Below, in pieces: positions 25,942 to 35,748 of a stretch of DNA of 64,000 nt. This DNA is from Candidatus Poribacteria bacterium (lineage in GTDB: Bacteria > Poribacteria > WGA-4E > WGA-3G). The notes below the pieces were generated by a model that worked only from the letters and a program-made list of their open reading frames with translations, made no database searches and had not been told where the DNA came from. Position 1 is the first letter of the stretch. Every line of letters begins with the position of its first letter. Both the position numbers and the translations under genes were made by a program. The stretch covers positions 122,712 through 186,711 of the forward strand of contig JAPPIG010000131.1 in NCBI GenBank assembly GCA_028820635.1, given 5' to 3'.

Positions 25942-28200
25942 TTACCGATTGAAAAGGAAAGAACGGGATGAAATCAGTGCCCAGAGTATATCCTCTGTGT
26001 CTTCGCGCCTTGTAGAATCATCGGTAAGATGTGTCATAGCCGTTTCAAGTTCCGTTTCGGTGGGATGCCGACTCAAAGTTATTAGATACAATTCCTTAAC
26101 CAATGCTTCTGGTTGCATCTTTTCCCCTGTCTTCGGTTCAAGAAGTTGGGTAATCGTGCCGTTGCGGCTTTTCAGCTTGGTATTCACATAATTGGAATTG
26201 ATAATGTGGAGTGCTTGTGTGAGAGTCGGTTCAAGCAAGGGGTCTAAGTTGCCTAAGAACTCCCTATCTGAACGTCCGAAAAGGTTAAGGAAACGTGAAT
26301 TGACTGGAAGTTCTACTTCAATGGAGCGCATGTCTTCCGGATACCTTCCATATTTCTCCGATGTTCCCGTAACATCGTTTAGCACATCAAGCAACACTTG
26401 TGCCATCAAAGGCCGTGGCATAAAGCGTGAAAAGAATCTATCATCTAACTCATTCGTCTCGTTGGGTGCTGCGGAAAGTTGATAGGTTCTGGAATTAAGA
26501 ATCAATTTTATAATATGTTTGGTATCATATCCGCTTCGGACAAATTCTTCCGCTAATGCTTCTAAGAGTCCTTCGACACTTGCAGGAGTAGTAGCGCGCA
26601 TATCGTCAACAGGGTCAACAATTCCTCTACCGAAATAGTAACTCCATAGACGGTTGACGGTCGCTTTTGCGAAATATGGATTAGAATCAGCGGTCATCCA
26701 GTCTGCAAGATGCTTAATTGCATCCGCTCTGTGCGTCTCTGGGAGCGTTTCTCCACCAAGAAATGTGGGTTGTGCTACCTGTCCTCGGTTGCCTTGAACA
26801 GATTGGTTAATGACGCGTCCTGCTGGGTTGTGATAGACGACCAGTTCCTGGTAGACTCCACCTCCACGGGTGTTAACCTTACCTGTGAATGCAGCGAAGT
26901 TCCAATAATCATCAGTCGTCCACTCATCAAAAGGATGTTTATGACAACGCGCGCAACTGAGACGGATACCCAAGAATACTTGTGCTGTGGTTTCGGCTCT
27001 GCCTGAAGGTTGCCGTTCAATTCGATAATAGTTAGTAGGTCCGTTTTGATAGGTACTACCGGTGGCTGTCAAAACTTCGCGTACAAACTCATCATAAGGT
27101 TTGTTTTCCGCAACAGAATCTTGGATAAACTGGTGGAATAGGACAGCAGCACGTTCACCAAATTGTCCGTTTCCTAATCTACGTGGATGCACACGCAACA
27201 TATCTCCCAATTTCAATGTCCGCAGATCAACCCATTCTGGTGTTTCCATGAGGGCATCAATTAGGCGTGAACGTTTTTCTGGGTTTGAATCATCAAGGAA
27301 TTCCCTAACCTTATCGGAGGAGGGTAATTTTCCGACAGTATCCAGATAAACTCTCCGAATGAATTCGGCATCTGTAGAGAGTTCAGAAGGACGCACATTT
27401 AATTTTTTAAGTTTTGCTGCAACGAATTCATCAATGAAATTGTTTGTTAGGATTTCAGGGTAAGATTTTCCGTCAGCCTCTCTCGGAACGGTGATGAAAG
27501 ATGAGGAAACAACCCCTAAATATCTTGCTAAGATAGCAGTCCCACCCCAACGTTCACTTGTTACGAGTCCAGATTCCGTGACAGCAGCAACCGGTTCATC
27601 TTTGGATTCATAAACAGCCTGCTCTGTAACATCTTCTACTGATCCGTCAGTAAAATGTGCGAGGACCTTTAGCTGCTTCGTTTCACCGACAGCAGTAAAC
27701 GTAGACTCACTTGGTTCAATTTCAAGTTTTTCTAATCGGGGTTCATCAGGTGAGAAGGGGGCACCAGCGGATATCCATCGGAGAATGGTTTCCGCTTCAT
27801 CAGAGTTAGCACCAAATCTCACACCACCCTCATGCGGAATCTGCCCAGTTGGTTTCAGATAAAGGAGACTCTGCTCAGGATCAAGTAGATTAATACGTCT
27901 TCCCCGGTTATGATGCACAATCGGTTCATAATCACTTTCTGGGTTCAACGTAAGCAAAGATAGATTTAAACCGCCTTGTCCACCGAATTTTCCATGGCAA
28001 AGCCCCGCGGAACACCCTTGCTTGTCGAGAATAGGGGCAATATCCTTTAGAAAAAGAGGTGCTCTATTTTTTGCCTCGTTATCAATTTGCACATTTTCTG
28101 CATTTCCCCAACAGGTTGAGGTAGTTAACATGGTTGTATATGCAGCAATGGCACATACTATGAGAAAAGGAACTATACTGTTCCATCTAATGCTTTTCAT
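25942..28200 (-). CDS. Secreted DUF1549/DUF1553 (PSCyt2/PSD1) protein with Ig-like domain
   Basis: A 752-residue protein of the planctomycete-type cytochrome group. It has a signal peptide, then a PSCyt1-like segment with a Cx4CH haem-type motif (CSAGLCHGKFGGQGG). A bacterial Ig-like (Big_2) domain follows (about residues 155-240: LKVLAHFTDGSVEDVTEQA). The DUF1549 domain begins FIDEFVAAKLKKLNVRPSE, and DUF1553 contains LSCARCHKHPFDEWT (CxxCH) and NRLWSYYFGRGIVDPVDD. The two haem motifs suggest a periplasmic redox role; function is unknown. It has its own promoter (28291-28320) and terminator. Confidence 0.88.
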   Translation of the reverse strand: MKSIRWNSIVPFLIVCAIAAYTTMLTTSTCWGNAENVQIDNEAKNRAPLFLKDIAPILDKQGCSAGLCHGKFGGQGGLNLSLLTLNPESDYEPIVHHNRGRRINLLDPEQSLLYLKPTGQIPHEGGVRFGANSDEAETILRWISAGAPFSPDEPRLEKLEIEPSESTFTAVGETKQLKVLAHFTDGSVEDVTEQAVYESKDEPVAAVTESGLVTSERWGGTAILARYLGVVSSSFITVPREADGKSYPEILTNNFIDEFVAAKLKKLNVRPSELSTDAEFIRRVYLDTVGKLPSSDKVREFLDDSNPEKRSRLIDALMETPEWVDLRTLKLGDMLRVHPRRLGNGQFGERAAVLFHQFIQDSVAENKPYDEFVREVLTATGSTYQNGPTNYYRIERQPSGRAETTAQVFLGIRLSCARCHKHPFDEWTTDDYWNFAAFTGKVNTRGGGVYQELVVYHNPAGRVINQSVQGNRGQVAQPTFLGGETLPETHRADAIKHLADWMTADSNPYFAKATVNRLWSYYFGRGIVDPVDDMRATTPASVEGLLEALAEEFVRSGYDTKHIIKLILNSRTYQLSAAPNETNELDDRFFSRFMPRPLMAQVLLDVLNDVTGTSEKYGRYPEDMRSIEVELPVNSRFLNLFGRSDREFLGNLDPLLEPTLTQALHIINSNYVNTKLKSRNGTITQLLEPKTGEKMQPEALVKELYLITLSRHPTETELETAMTHLTDDSTRREDTEDILWALISSRSFLFNR

Positions 28201-28529
28201 GTCATTTCTCCTTACCTTCTACAAGGAATTCACGGTGTTGTGATCGCCAATTAACGAGGGTATATGACACCTCGGGCGTCTAATGTTGCAATTCTACACT
28301 GCTGCAAGGTCAATTGTCAACCTTTTCTGGCTTAAACTTTCTATAACGACTTGTGCCAGTTAACTAATTGTTTTTTGTTGTTTTCACAGATATTAGGTTT
28401 TGTCATATAAACATATCGTCCCTACGGGACTGAAGAGCATATCAACCAGTAAGAAACACTAACAAAAAGTTGTGTTTATGTGGAATAGTATTTTGCCAAG
28501 AGTTATTTAGCACAACTCGTCTCTATAAG
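28201..28529. other. Intergenic region with promoter and small hairpin
   Basis: About 330 nt between lon and the DUF1549/1553 gene. It contains the minus-strand promoter at 28291-28320 and a GTCCC-TAC-GGGAC hairpin at 28418-28430. Nothing else was recognised. Confidence 0.5.
28291..28320 (-). promoter_or_regulatory. Sigma-70 promoter for the DUF1549/1553 gene
   Basis: Minus strand TTGACA, 18-nt spacer, TAGAAT. The -35 is perfect and the -10 matches 5 of 6. It lies about 90 nt upstream of the ATG at 28200. Confidence 0.65.
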
Positions 28530-30971
28530 TTATACAAATACCTCAGAAAAGACTTCGTCCATATCTTCAACAAAGAGGAACGCAAGCCCTTCTTGGATAT
28601 CCTCTGGAATTTCAACAAAATCCTTTTGATTGCCTTGTGGAACAATGACTTTCTTAATACCTGCTTGCTTAGCGGCGAGGATTTTCTCCTTTACACCGCC
28701 AATAGGTAGTATTCTACCTCTTAAGGTCAATTCACCCGTCATAGCGACTTCAGGGTCAATGCCGCGTTTTGTAGCGATGGAAGCGAGGGCAGCGGCGATT
28801 GTGATACCCGCAGAGGGACCATCCTTCGGAATACCTCCAGCAGGCACATGAATATGAATATCATCTTGGAGTGTGAGTGTGTCAAATTCCAGTGTAGATG
28901 CCTGGGATTTGACATAAGTGAGTGCGGCTTGTGCCGATTCCTGCATAACATCACCTATTTGCCCAGTAATAAGGAGTTCTCCCTTTCCACTCTGCTTTTG
29001 GGAGGCAGTCGCCTCAACAAAGAGGATTTCACCACCCGCAGGTGTAACTGATAGACCAGTAGCAACACCGACATCAGCCGTTCTGCCAGCAATTTCGGAA
29101 TCGAACTTCGGGGGACCGAGATAGTTCGGTACTTCCTTAACACCAATGGAGGTGCGGTCAGCTTCCCCTTCTGCCACGCGGCGCGCAGATTTACGACAGA
29201 GCGTACCAAGTTCGCGCTCCAAATTCCGAACGCCCGCCTCCCGGGTATATTCTTTAACGACTTTTCCAATTGCTGCGTCGGAAATCCGCAACTGTTTCTT
29301 AGTAATGCCGTTTTCCTTAAGTTGGCGCGGGATGAGATACTGTTTAGCAATCTGCTTCTTCTCGTTTGATGTGTAGCCGGGCAACTCAATTGTTTCCATT
29401 CGGTCACGAAGTGGTGGTGGAATTGTGTAAATCTGGTTTGCCGTTGTGATAAACATTATCTGTGACAGATCAAACGGAACATCTAAATAGTTATCAGTAA
29501 ATGCGTGGTTTTGTTCAGGGTCAAGCACTTCAAGCAGTGCAGCCGCTGGATCACCCCGAAAATCAGAACCGAGTTTGTCTATTTCGTCAAGCATAAAAAC
29601 AGGGTTATTGGATTCCGCTTGCCGTATACCTTTAATGATACGACCAGGCATTGAACCGATGTAGGTGCGCCGATGTCCGCGTATCTCCGCTTCATCGTGC
29701 ATACCACCAAGGGAGATACGAGCAAATTTTCTACCGATAGCGCGAGCGATAGACTTACCGAGAGATGTTTTTCCCACCCCCGGCGGACCTACAAAGCAAA
29801 AGATAGGTCCCTTCATGTCAGATTTGAGTATCCGTACTGCAAGATGTTCAACAATACGTTCTTTGACTTTCGTCAAATTGTAGTGGTCTGCATCAAGGAT
29901 TTTCATCGCTTTTGTAAGGTTAATAGAGTCTTTTGTGTGGACTGACCACGGTAAATTAAGAAGCCAATCCAGGTAATTTCGTGAAACAGCTGACTCTGGA
30001 GAAAAGGACTGCATTTTGGAAAGACGATTAAGTTCTTTTGTAGCTGCTTTATGTGCTTTTGGCGGCAATTTTGCATCTTTCAATTGTTCACGCATTTCGT
30101 CAACATCAGAAGCTAAATCATCCGCCTCGCCGAGTTCTGTTTGAATTGCTTTAAGTTGTTCACGTAGAAAGTATTCACGTTGTCCTTTATTGATAACCGC
30201 TTGTGCGTTGGACTGAATTTTGCTTTCCAATTCATGTAGGTCAACCTCTCTTGCGAGGATAACAGCAAGTTTATTAAGCCGATCAGGAATAGAAACTGCC
30301 TCAAGGACCTGCTGTTTTTCCTGGGGTTTGAGGTCTAAGACAGCAGCAATATAATCGGCTAACCGCCCAGGTTCATCAATGTTTTTGGTCATGATCCCAT
30401 GTTCTTCTTGATAACGTGAGGAGAGTTGTACAATGCGCTGGAACATTTCGTCAACGCTTCGGACAAGCGCTTCAATCTCTAAATCATCTTCGGTAACCTC
30501 TTCCTCTTCCTCTTCATCCTCCAGAAGACGGACACGGGCTTTTAAAAACGGTTCATTGTGGAGTATCTCCTCAATTTGAACCCGTGCACGACCATTCGCG
30601 AGAAACAGTACATCTTCATCATCTTTTTTCGCGCGGAGAATGTGAATTAAGCTGCCGATAGGGCTTAATTCTTCCAAAGTCATATCTTTAACTGCGCGAG
30701 GATCTATATCAAGGCTACGTCCTGAATTAGTTTGGAAAATACAGAGTACCCGCTCGCCGTTTAACATCGCATCGTCAACAGCATCCATGACCATCTTTCC
30801 TGAAAGCGCAACATGATGCGGCGGAAAAGGCGGCACCGGTGGCATATAAGGGAAGATGACAAGATCATTCACCGGAAGTATTGGTAGTTCCGCTGTCTCT
30901 AAGATTTCTTCAGAATCCTCATATTCATCATGTTCTTCAGATTCTGTAATAATTTGGTGTTCGTTTTCCAT
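28530..30971 (-). CDS. lon: ATP-dependent protease Lon
   Basis: Lon degrades damaged and regulatory proteins in the cytoplasm. The 813-residue protein has an acidic N-terminal extension (residues 1-27), the LON substrate domain from ELPILPVNDLVIFPYM, an AAA+ module with Walker A GPPGVGKTSLGKS and Walker B PVFMLDEIDKLG, and the Ser-Lys protease domain with S720 (PKDGPSAG) and K763. These residues keep the 43-residue spacing seen in E. coli Lon. The start has GGAGAA upstream. The acidic extension is the only mild oddity. Confidence 0.97.
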   Translation of the reverse strand: MENEHQIITESEEHDEYEDSEEILETAELPILPVNDLVIFPYMPPVPPFPPHHVALSGKMVMDAVDDAMLNGERVLCIFQTNSGRSLDIDPRAVKDMTLEELSPIGSLIHILRAKKDDEDVLFLANGRARVQIEEILHNEPFLKARVRLLEDEEEEEEVTEDDLEIEALVRSVDEMFQRIVQLSSRYQEEHGIMTKNIDEPGRLADYIAAVLDLKPQEKQQVLEAVSIPDRLNKLAVILAREVDLHELESKIQSNAQAVINKGQREYFLREQLKAIQTELGEADDLASDVDEMREQLKDAKLPPKAHKAATKELNRLSKMQSFSPESAVSRNYLDWLLNLPWSVHTKDSINLTKAMKILDADHYNLTKVKERIVEHLAVRILKSDMKGPIFCFVGPPGVGKTSLGKSIARAIGRKFARISLGGMHDEAEIRGHRRTYIGSMPGRIIKGIRQAESNNPVFMLDEIDKLGSDFRGDPAAALLEVLDPEQNHAFTDNYLDVPFDLSQIMFITTANQIYTIPPPLRDRMETIELPGYTSNEKKQIAKQYLIPRQLKENGITKKQLRISDAAIGKVVKEYTREAGVRNLERELGTLCRKSARRVAEGEADRTSIGVKEVPNYLGPPKFDSEIAGRTADVGVATGLSVTPAGGEILFVEATASQKQSGKGELLITGQIGDVMQESAQAALTYVKSQASTLEFDTLTLQDDIHIHVPAGGIPKDGPSAGITIAAALASIATKRGIDPEVAMTGELTLRGRILPIGGVKEKILAAKQAGIKKVIVPQGNQKDFVEIPEDIQEGLAFLFVEDMDEVFSEVFV

Positions 30972-31046
30972 TGATATCTATTCTCCTTTCCATATTTCTC
31001 TTAGGTGCATCGCAAACTCTTTGGATAATTCACTGTTCAAAACGCC

Positions 31047-32162
31047 CTACTGGGATTTATCTATACTGTTGATCCATCCGCGTTCTCCTTCAATAATTAC
31101 TTCTGTATTGAGTTTAGCGCACCGTTTTTGATAGCTCTGCAATGTCTCTATGGCAGATTCCTCTAATTTTTTATCGGTAGCTTCTGCAGAAGTATCTTTG
31201 GCTTTGAGAAGGCTCGGTTGAGGAATTGACTGTCCCTGTTTATCTACTAAAATAGGTATTAATTCAATAGATTTGAGAGTTCCCTCTCCAAAAGTCACTT
31301 TGGGAATAATTGTACGCGCATGCTGTAATGAATAGGTATCATAGATGAAGTCTGCGAGACTATAAACAATCGGTTTCCCATTGTAGAGTTCAATCCCACC
31401 AAGTGTATGGAGTTGTTGACATAAAACCAGATCAGCACCTGCATCAATAAGTGCTTGGGCAAAAATGCGTTGGCGTCCAATACTCGCTTGTTGTGTTGCC
31501 GGTTCTGCATCCTTTTTCCCCCAATGTAGCCAGACGATGACAAGTTCTGCAGCATCATCTACCTCTTGAACAGCACGTACCATTTGGCTATAGGCAGCAG
31601 AAGCGACAGGGTCTAACGATGCCATATTGAATTCATTCCCGCGCAAATACGCAAATAGGGCGATTTTTTTAGCGTTTACGTCCAACCATGCAGGGGCATT
31701 TGCTGCTGCGGGTGAAATTCCCACACCTATTGATTTAACGTTGTACCACTCCAAATTGGTTACTGTATCTTCAAGTGCTTCGATTCCAAAATCCATAATA
31801 TGCGGTGTCGCTAACGAAACCGCATCAAACCCTGCATTTGCGAGTGCGCGTGCAAGTCCGGGGGCAGCGCGGAAACGCAGTTCTTGCTTTGGGTCTGGCT
31901 CTCCTCTGTCTGAAATGCTGGTGTTAAGGGACACTGTGGCAACATCCGCTGATTGAATAACCGAGGCTGTGCCTTCAAAAAACACGCCTGCTCCCTGCCG
32001 TTCAATGAGTGGTGTTAAGTTGCTTCCGATTGTTATATCGCCAACGGCGACGATGGAAATTTCTTCAGTGTCTAAGTCCAACGCGGGAGGTGATGCTGCT
32101 AATGCAATAGCACACGGTATGAGTAGAAAAACAAAAATGAGGTAATATGTAGTGCTTTTCAT
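31047..32162 (-). CDS. CapA/PgsA-like protein with altered active-site motifs
   Basis: A 371-residue exported protein (signal peptide to about residue 22) of the CapA metallophosphatase-like family linked to capsule and poly-gamma-glutamate. It starts ISIVAVGDITIGSN. Family motifs are recognisable but changed: the usual NLE is VSLNTS, the usual NNH is LATPHIMDFG, and the usual GHHPH is LCQQLHTLGG. IVYSLADFIYD matches the C-terminal YSLGNFVFD. Several metal ligands are thus missing and catalysis is doubtful. It overlaps the coiled-coil gene by 4 nt (ATGA). Confidence 0.75.
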   Translation of the reverse strand: MKSTTYYLIFVFLLIPCAIALAASPPALDLDTEEISIVAVGDITIGSNLTPLIERQGAGVFFEGTASVIQSADVATVSLNTSISDRGEPDPKQELRFRAAPGLARALANAGFDAVSLATPHIMDFGIEALEDTVTNLEWYNVKSIGVGISPAAANAPAWLDVNAKKIALFAYLRGNEFNMASLDPVASAAYSQMVRAVQEVDDAAELVIVWLHWGKKDAEPATQQASIGRQRIFAQALIDAGADLVLCQQLHTLGGIELYNGKPIVYSLADFIYDTYSLQHARTIIPKVTFGEGTLKSIELIPILVDKQGQSIPQPSLLKAKDTSAEATDKKLEESAIETLQSYQKRCAKLNTEVIIEGERGWINSIDKSQ

Positions 32163-32623
32163 GATTCTTTTTTTAGTTGCGTGCCGATCGTTATCAGAGC
32201 ATTCGCGAGTGCTTGTCGATCAGACTGACCGTCATTTTGGAGCATTTGCGTTTCTGTACGAAGTCCGTCAATTTGTGCCTGAAAATCAGTTGCAAACTCA
32301 TTGATGAGCATTGACAATTTTTCAAGATCGTTTTCACTACGGCTAATCAGTTCGTCAATACGATTATCAACGCGCTGCGCTATGTTGTCTGGTATGTCAC
32401 CGTATTGTGCTTTAACATCTGCTATTTCCTTCAACAATCTCGTTTCAACTTCAACAAGACTCTGCTGAACGTTTTCAAGTTCTTGGGTCAACGACTCAAT
32501 TTTCTCATTGTAATTACGAAAATCATCTCCAAAGATACTGTCCCTGAGATAGGATTCTAAGTTCTGCGGTTTTGTCTGTTGTGCTTCTTCTTCAATCACA
32601 GGTGGTTGTGGTGTTTCTTTCAT
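32159..32623 (-). CDS. Coiled-coil protein coupled to CapA-like gene
   Basis: A 154-residue cytoplasmic protein without membrane segments. Residues 20-110 are a charged coiled coil (ESLTQELENVQQSLVEVETR). The ATG at 32623 has GGGAG upstream and is preferred over one 18 nt earlier. Its stop overlaps the CapA-like ATG, so the two are translationally coupled. No family recognised; a structural or regulatory partner is possible. Confidence 0.6.
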   Translation of the reverse strand: MKETPQPPVIEEEAQQTKPQNLESYLRDSIFGDDFRNYNEKIESLTQELENVQQSLVEVETRLLKEIADVKAQYGDIPDNIAQRVDNRIDELISRSENDLEKLSMLINEFATDFQAQIDGLRTETQMLQNDGQSDRQALANALITIGTQLKKES

Positions 32624-32687
32624 TAAATATCTCCCTCGCAAATCTTAGTATCTAATATGATATGGAGGCGTTTCAAGGTTAAGAGTA

Positions 32688-33767
32688 TTATGGATAGTTA
32701 TATAGATTATCCGGTGTGCGGTTATCTGGTTCAACGTCTAATGGTACTGTAGGGTCATGCTGCTCTGCAGACTCATCTGTAGACTGACTTCGGTTAGCGT
32801 TAAATTCGCGGAGGATACAGTTGACAATTTCTTCGCTATATGCTTCTGCTGATACTTGCTTTTGATTTGCCTCCCATGCCATTCGGGCTACCGCTTCAAA
32901 GTATTCGGCATGCTTATACGCATCTAAAAGGTCTGCCCCCCGTGAAAAAGTACCATGCCCAATCCAATAAAGAATATGGCGCATCGGTTCAGAACCGTTT
33001 TCAAAGAGCCGCAAACTTTCATAAGATAATTCTGGTATTCCTGGCACCCGTTCCTGAACAAATCCAATCCCGCCAGATGCATCATAAATAATCGGCGTTT
33101 CCGGTTCATACCCTTTTAGAAAACTGTAAAAACGATCAGGATGACCGTATTCTGTACGCGATATCAGGTTTAGAAACTTCGGCTGCAAGTGGACTAATGC
33201 TTGAAACCCGTGTTTTTCAAGCTGCTCAAAAATTAGTAGATAATGAAACATTTCACTTGTTGGCACACAAGACTGTGAGGCATTTTCCGACTCCGTAGAA
33301 TTATTCATCTCAGACTGTGTTTGCGTACCAAAACGCATCCGATAATGTGTTCCATCCGGTTCGACTTCAATTACCGTTAGATTTAGCGCGGGATGCTCTA
33401 TACCTATCAAGTCCAACCGAGACCCAGATTTAGTCAAAAGTACATGTCTACCTGCTAACCCCTTCACAACAATTGCCGCAGGTAAAGCGTGACGTGGCGA
33501 GTCTTCATAGGTGATAAGGCATTTCGCATCTACCGGTTCTGATAGTATCACCCCCATGTTACCTGCTGAAGCCCATAAGTAGTCGTGGGCATGTGCATGT
33601 GCGCCTACCCATCCCATCTGACCAATACATGTCCCTAATTCGCTATCAGGTGAAATAGGATGAAGCCCCGGTTGATAACCCCTTGCTCGCCACTGTCTGT
33701 ATAGGTAACTGTGCGCTGGCGGCGGTTGCTGATGCGTCAAGTAAGGATTGATTAATGTTGATACCAC
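32688..33767 (-). CDS. Divergent class II aldolase/adducin-like protein
   Basis: A 359-residue protein of uncertain function. The middle part resembles class II aldolases such as rhamnulose- or fuculose-phosphate aldolase: SAGNMGVILSEP near residue 70, LVHLQPKFLNLI where the HxH zinc ligands should be (the second His is Gln), VPGIPELSYESLRLF, and WIGHGTFSRGADLLDAYKHAEYFEAVARM with the third His. An insertion rich in Ser/Asn (about 152-170) and a polar tail are additions. The loss of one ligand suggests altered catalysis. It lies upstream of the coiled-coil gene by 65 nt. Confidence 0.55.
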   Translation of the reverse strand: MVSTLINPYLTHQQPPPAHSYLYRQWRARGYQPGLHPISPDSELGTCIGQMGWVGAHAHAHDYLWASAGNMGVILSEPVDAKCLITYEDSPRHALPAAIVVKGLAGRHVLLTKSGSRLDLIGIEHPALNLTVIEVEPDGTHYRMRFGTQTQSEMNNSTESENASQSCVPTSEMFHYLLIFEQLEKHGFQALVHLQPKFLNLISRTEYGHPDRFYSFLKGYEPETPIIYDASGGIGFVQERVPGIPELSYESLRLFENGSEPMRHILYWIGHGTFSRGADLLDAYKHAEYFEAVARMAWEANQKQVSAEAYSEEIVNCILREFNANRSQSTDESAEQHDPTVPLDVEPDNRTPDNLYNYP

Positions 33768-34134
33768 TTGTGCCTTTTGGGTATAAATCTCTATTCAAGA
33801 TACTTTATCTTAAAATATACCATGTTTTCTGTGGCTTTGGCAAGTTAAATCGCTGAATTGAGTGTGTAAGTATTTTGTTAAAAGTTAGATTAGCACATAT
33901 TAATCAGGGATCATTGCTTTTCTTCTGAATCGCGGATTTGTGTGGATTTTAGGTAACTTTTGTCAATCAACATCAATATATCGGGTTGAAAACCCTCCTA
34001 CAAGAAAGGAAAATGTTAATGACAAAAACTTTACATACCACATAAAACGCACCGCTTGACACATGCTTGTTTTTGCGTTAAAATTGAATTCGCTAAACAT
34101 AAAATGCAATTATTTTTAAAATAAGAGGAATTTG
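33768..34134. other. Divergent intergenic region with repeats and fumC promoter
   Basis: About 365 nt. It holds a CGCGGATT-type repeat at 33924-33950, a repeat with CCCTCCTACAAGAAAGG at 33980-33998, and the fumC promoter at 34056-34084. A further gene was not found. Confidence 0.55.
34056..34084 (+). promoter_or_regulatory. Sigma-70 promoter of fumC
   Basis: TTGACA at 34056-34061, 17-nt spacer, TAAAAT at 34079-34084. Transcription would start near 34091, about 44 nt before the ATG. Confidence 0.75.
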
Positions 34135-35526
34135 ATGAAAACACGAATAGAAAAAGATAGTTTAGGTGATGTAGAGGTGCCTGAGGAAGCATACTGGGGT
34201 GCACAGACACAGCGCGCGCATCTCAATTTTGACATTGGAAACGAACATTTTCCACCGACCTTCATCCGCTCACTTGCGATTATTAAACATGCAGCTGCTA
34301 CCGTCAATGCTGAACTTGAAGGGATTACCCCAGAAATCGCCAACCTTATTTGCCGTGCTGCAGATGAAGTTGCTGATGGCAACCTCGCTGACCAATTTCC
34401 GCTTCGGATTTGGCAAACTGGCAGTGGCACACAAACACACATGAATATCAACGAAGTTATCGCAAACCGTGCAAATGAACTGGCAGGTGGCAATCGTGGC
34501 ATGAAATCCCCAGTGCATCCGAATGACCATGTGAACCGTTCGCAGTCAACGAACGATGTTTTTCCGACTGCCATTCATATAGCGGTTGTGACACAGTGCG
34601 TTGAACGTTTGTTGCCCGCTGCTGCTGCGCTACAAAGTGCGTTGGAAGATAAGGCGCAGGAATTTTCGGACATTGTAAAAACAGGGCGGACGCATCTGAT
34701 GGATGCAACGCCTTTGACATTAGGACAGGTATTCAGTGGATATGCACAGCAAATAGCACATGCACAGGAGGCGATTCGGAATACGTTACCACATCTTTAT
34801 GAACTTCCGATCGGTGGTACAGCAGTCGGCACAGGATTGAATACACACCCTGATTACGCGGACGCTGTAGCATCTCGTATTGCTGAACGTACCGGACACC
34901 CGTTTGTGAGTGCACCGAATAAGTTCGAAGCGTTGGGAAGTAGAGACGCACTCGTATCAGCAAGCGGTGCTATGAAACGGTTCGCTTGTGCATTGTATAA
35001 GATTGCCAATGACATTCGTTGGTTAGGTAGCGGACCCCGATGTGGTATCGGTGAATTGATTTTGCCGGAGAATGAACCGGGGAGTTCCATTATGCCCGGA
35101 AAAGTCAATCCAACGCAGTGTGAGGCGATGACAATGGTTTGTGCACAGGTGATTGGCAATGATACCACGATTTCACTCGCTGGCAGTGCTGGTAACTTTG
35201 AACTGAACGTCTTTATGCCTGTGATTGCTTTTAACAGTTTACAATCGATTCGATTGTTAGCGGATGCGTGTGATGCGTTCCGTCAGCATTGCGTTGTTGG
35301 AATTGAAGCGAATGCATCGGTAATTGCTGGTTATCTGGAAGCATCTTTGATGTTAGTGACAGCGTTGACGCCACGGATAGGTTACGATGCGGCGGCAAAA
35401 CTTGCACAGAAGGCACATCGGGAAGGGGCTACACTCCGCGAGGTAGCGGTTGAAGAGGGTGCGTTAACAGCAGAAGAGTTTGATGCGCTTGTTGTGCCAG
35501 GTGAGATGGTTACACCAAATCTATAA
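34135..35526 (+). CDS. fumC: Fumarate hydratase class II
   Basis: FumC catalyses fumarate to malate in the TCA cycle. The 463-residue protein shows the superfamily motifs GSGTQTHMNINEVIANRANE, HPNDHVNRSQSTNDVFPTA and the catalytic-loop GSSIMPGKVNPTQCEA. GRTHLMDATPLTLGQ is also typical. The start at 34135 follows GAGGA; a TTG one codon earlier is less likely. Length fits (about 460). It is monocistronic with its own promoter. The stop codon lies at the edge of a MITE-like element (35523-35748). Confidence 0.97.
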   Translation: MKTRIEKDSLGDVEVPEEAYWGAQTQRAHLNFDIGNEHFPPTFIRSLAIIKHAAATVNAELEGITPEIANLICRAADEVADGNLADQFPLRIWQTGSGTQTHMNINEVIANRANELAGGNRGMKSPVHPNDHVNRSQSTNDVFPTAIHIAVVTQCVERLLPAAAALQSALEDKAQEFSDIVKTGRTHLMDATPLTLGQVFSGYAQQIAHAQEAIRNTLPHLYELPIGGTAVGTGLNTHPDYADAVASRIAERTGHPFVSAPNKFEALGSRDALVSASGAMKRFACALYKIANDIRWLGSGPRCGIGELILPENEPGSSIMPGKVNPTQCEAMTMVCAQVIGNDTTISLAGSAGNFELNVFMPVIAFNSLQSIRLLADACDAFRQHCVVGIEANASVIAGYLEASLMLVTALTPRIGYDAAAKLAQKAHREGATLREVAVEEGALTAEEFDALVVPGEMVTPNL

Positions 35527-35748
35527 TACTAATTCTATAAATTATTTTCTCATGTGAAAAGAAATGTAAGAGGTGCCAAATGCACATTTGGCATGATGCG
35601 GGAGGGAACTCTGATTTCCGACTATCAAACATTTCGTCGCGATTCGGAGGTCGCGACAGGAGGTCGCTCCTACAGAAAAAAGGTCCGTTCAGCAGACAAT
35701 AACTGTTGAATCTCTTAATGAGAGAGTATTTATTAGAATTGGTATTAT
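35523..35748. mobile_element. MITE-like element with about 31-bp terminal inverted repeats
   Basis: The ends 35523-35553 and 35718-35748 are imperfect inverted repeats; the outer part reads ATACTAATTCTA on the left and TAGAATTGGTAT on the right. The ends are bordered by TA on both sides, as for IS630/Tc1-type insertions. The interior has no gene but holds hairpins (GCCAAATG-CACATTTGGC) and a GGAGGGAACTC plus TCGCGATTCGGAG segment shared with the element at 53359-53582. It abuts the fumC stop codon. Confidence 0.65.

Noticed and set aside
34116..35416. Several long minus-strand frames across fumC
   Set aside because: They are antisense to a complete fumarase gene that has a promoter, ribosome site and all family motifs.
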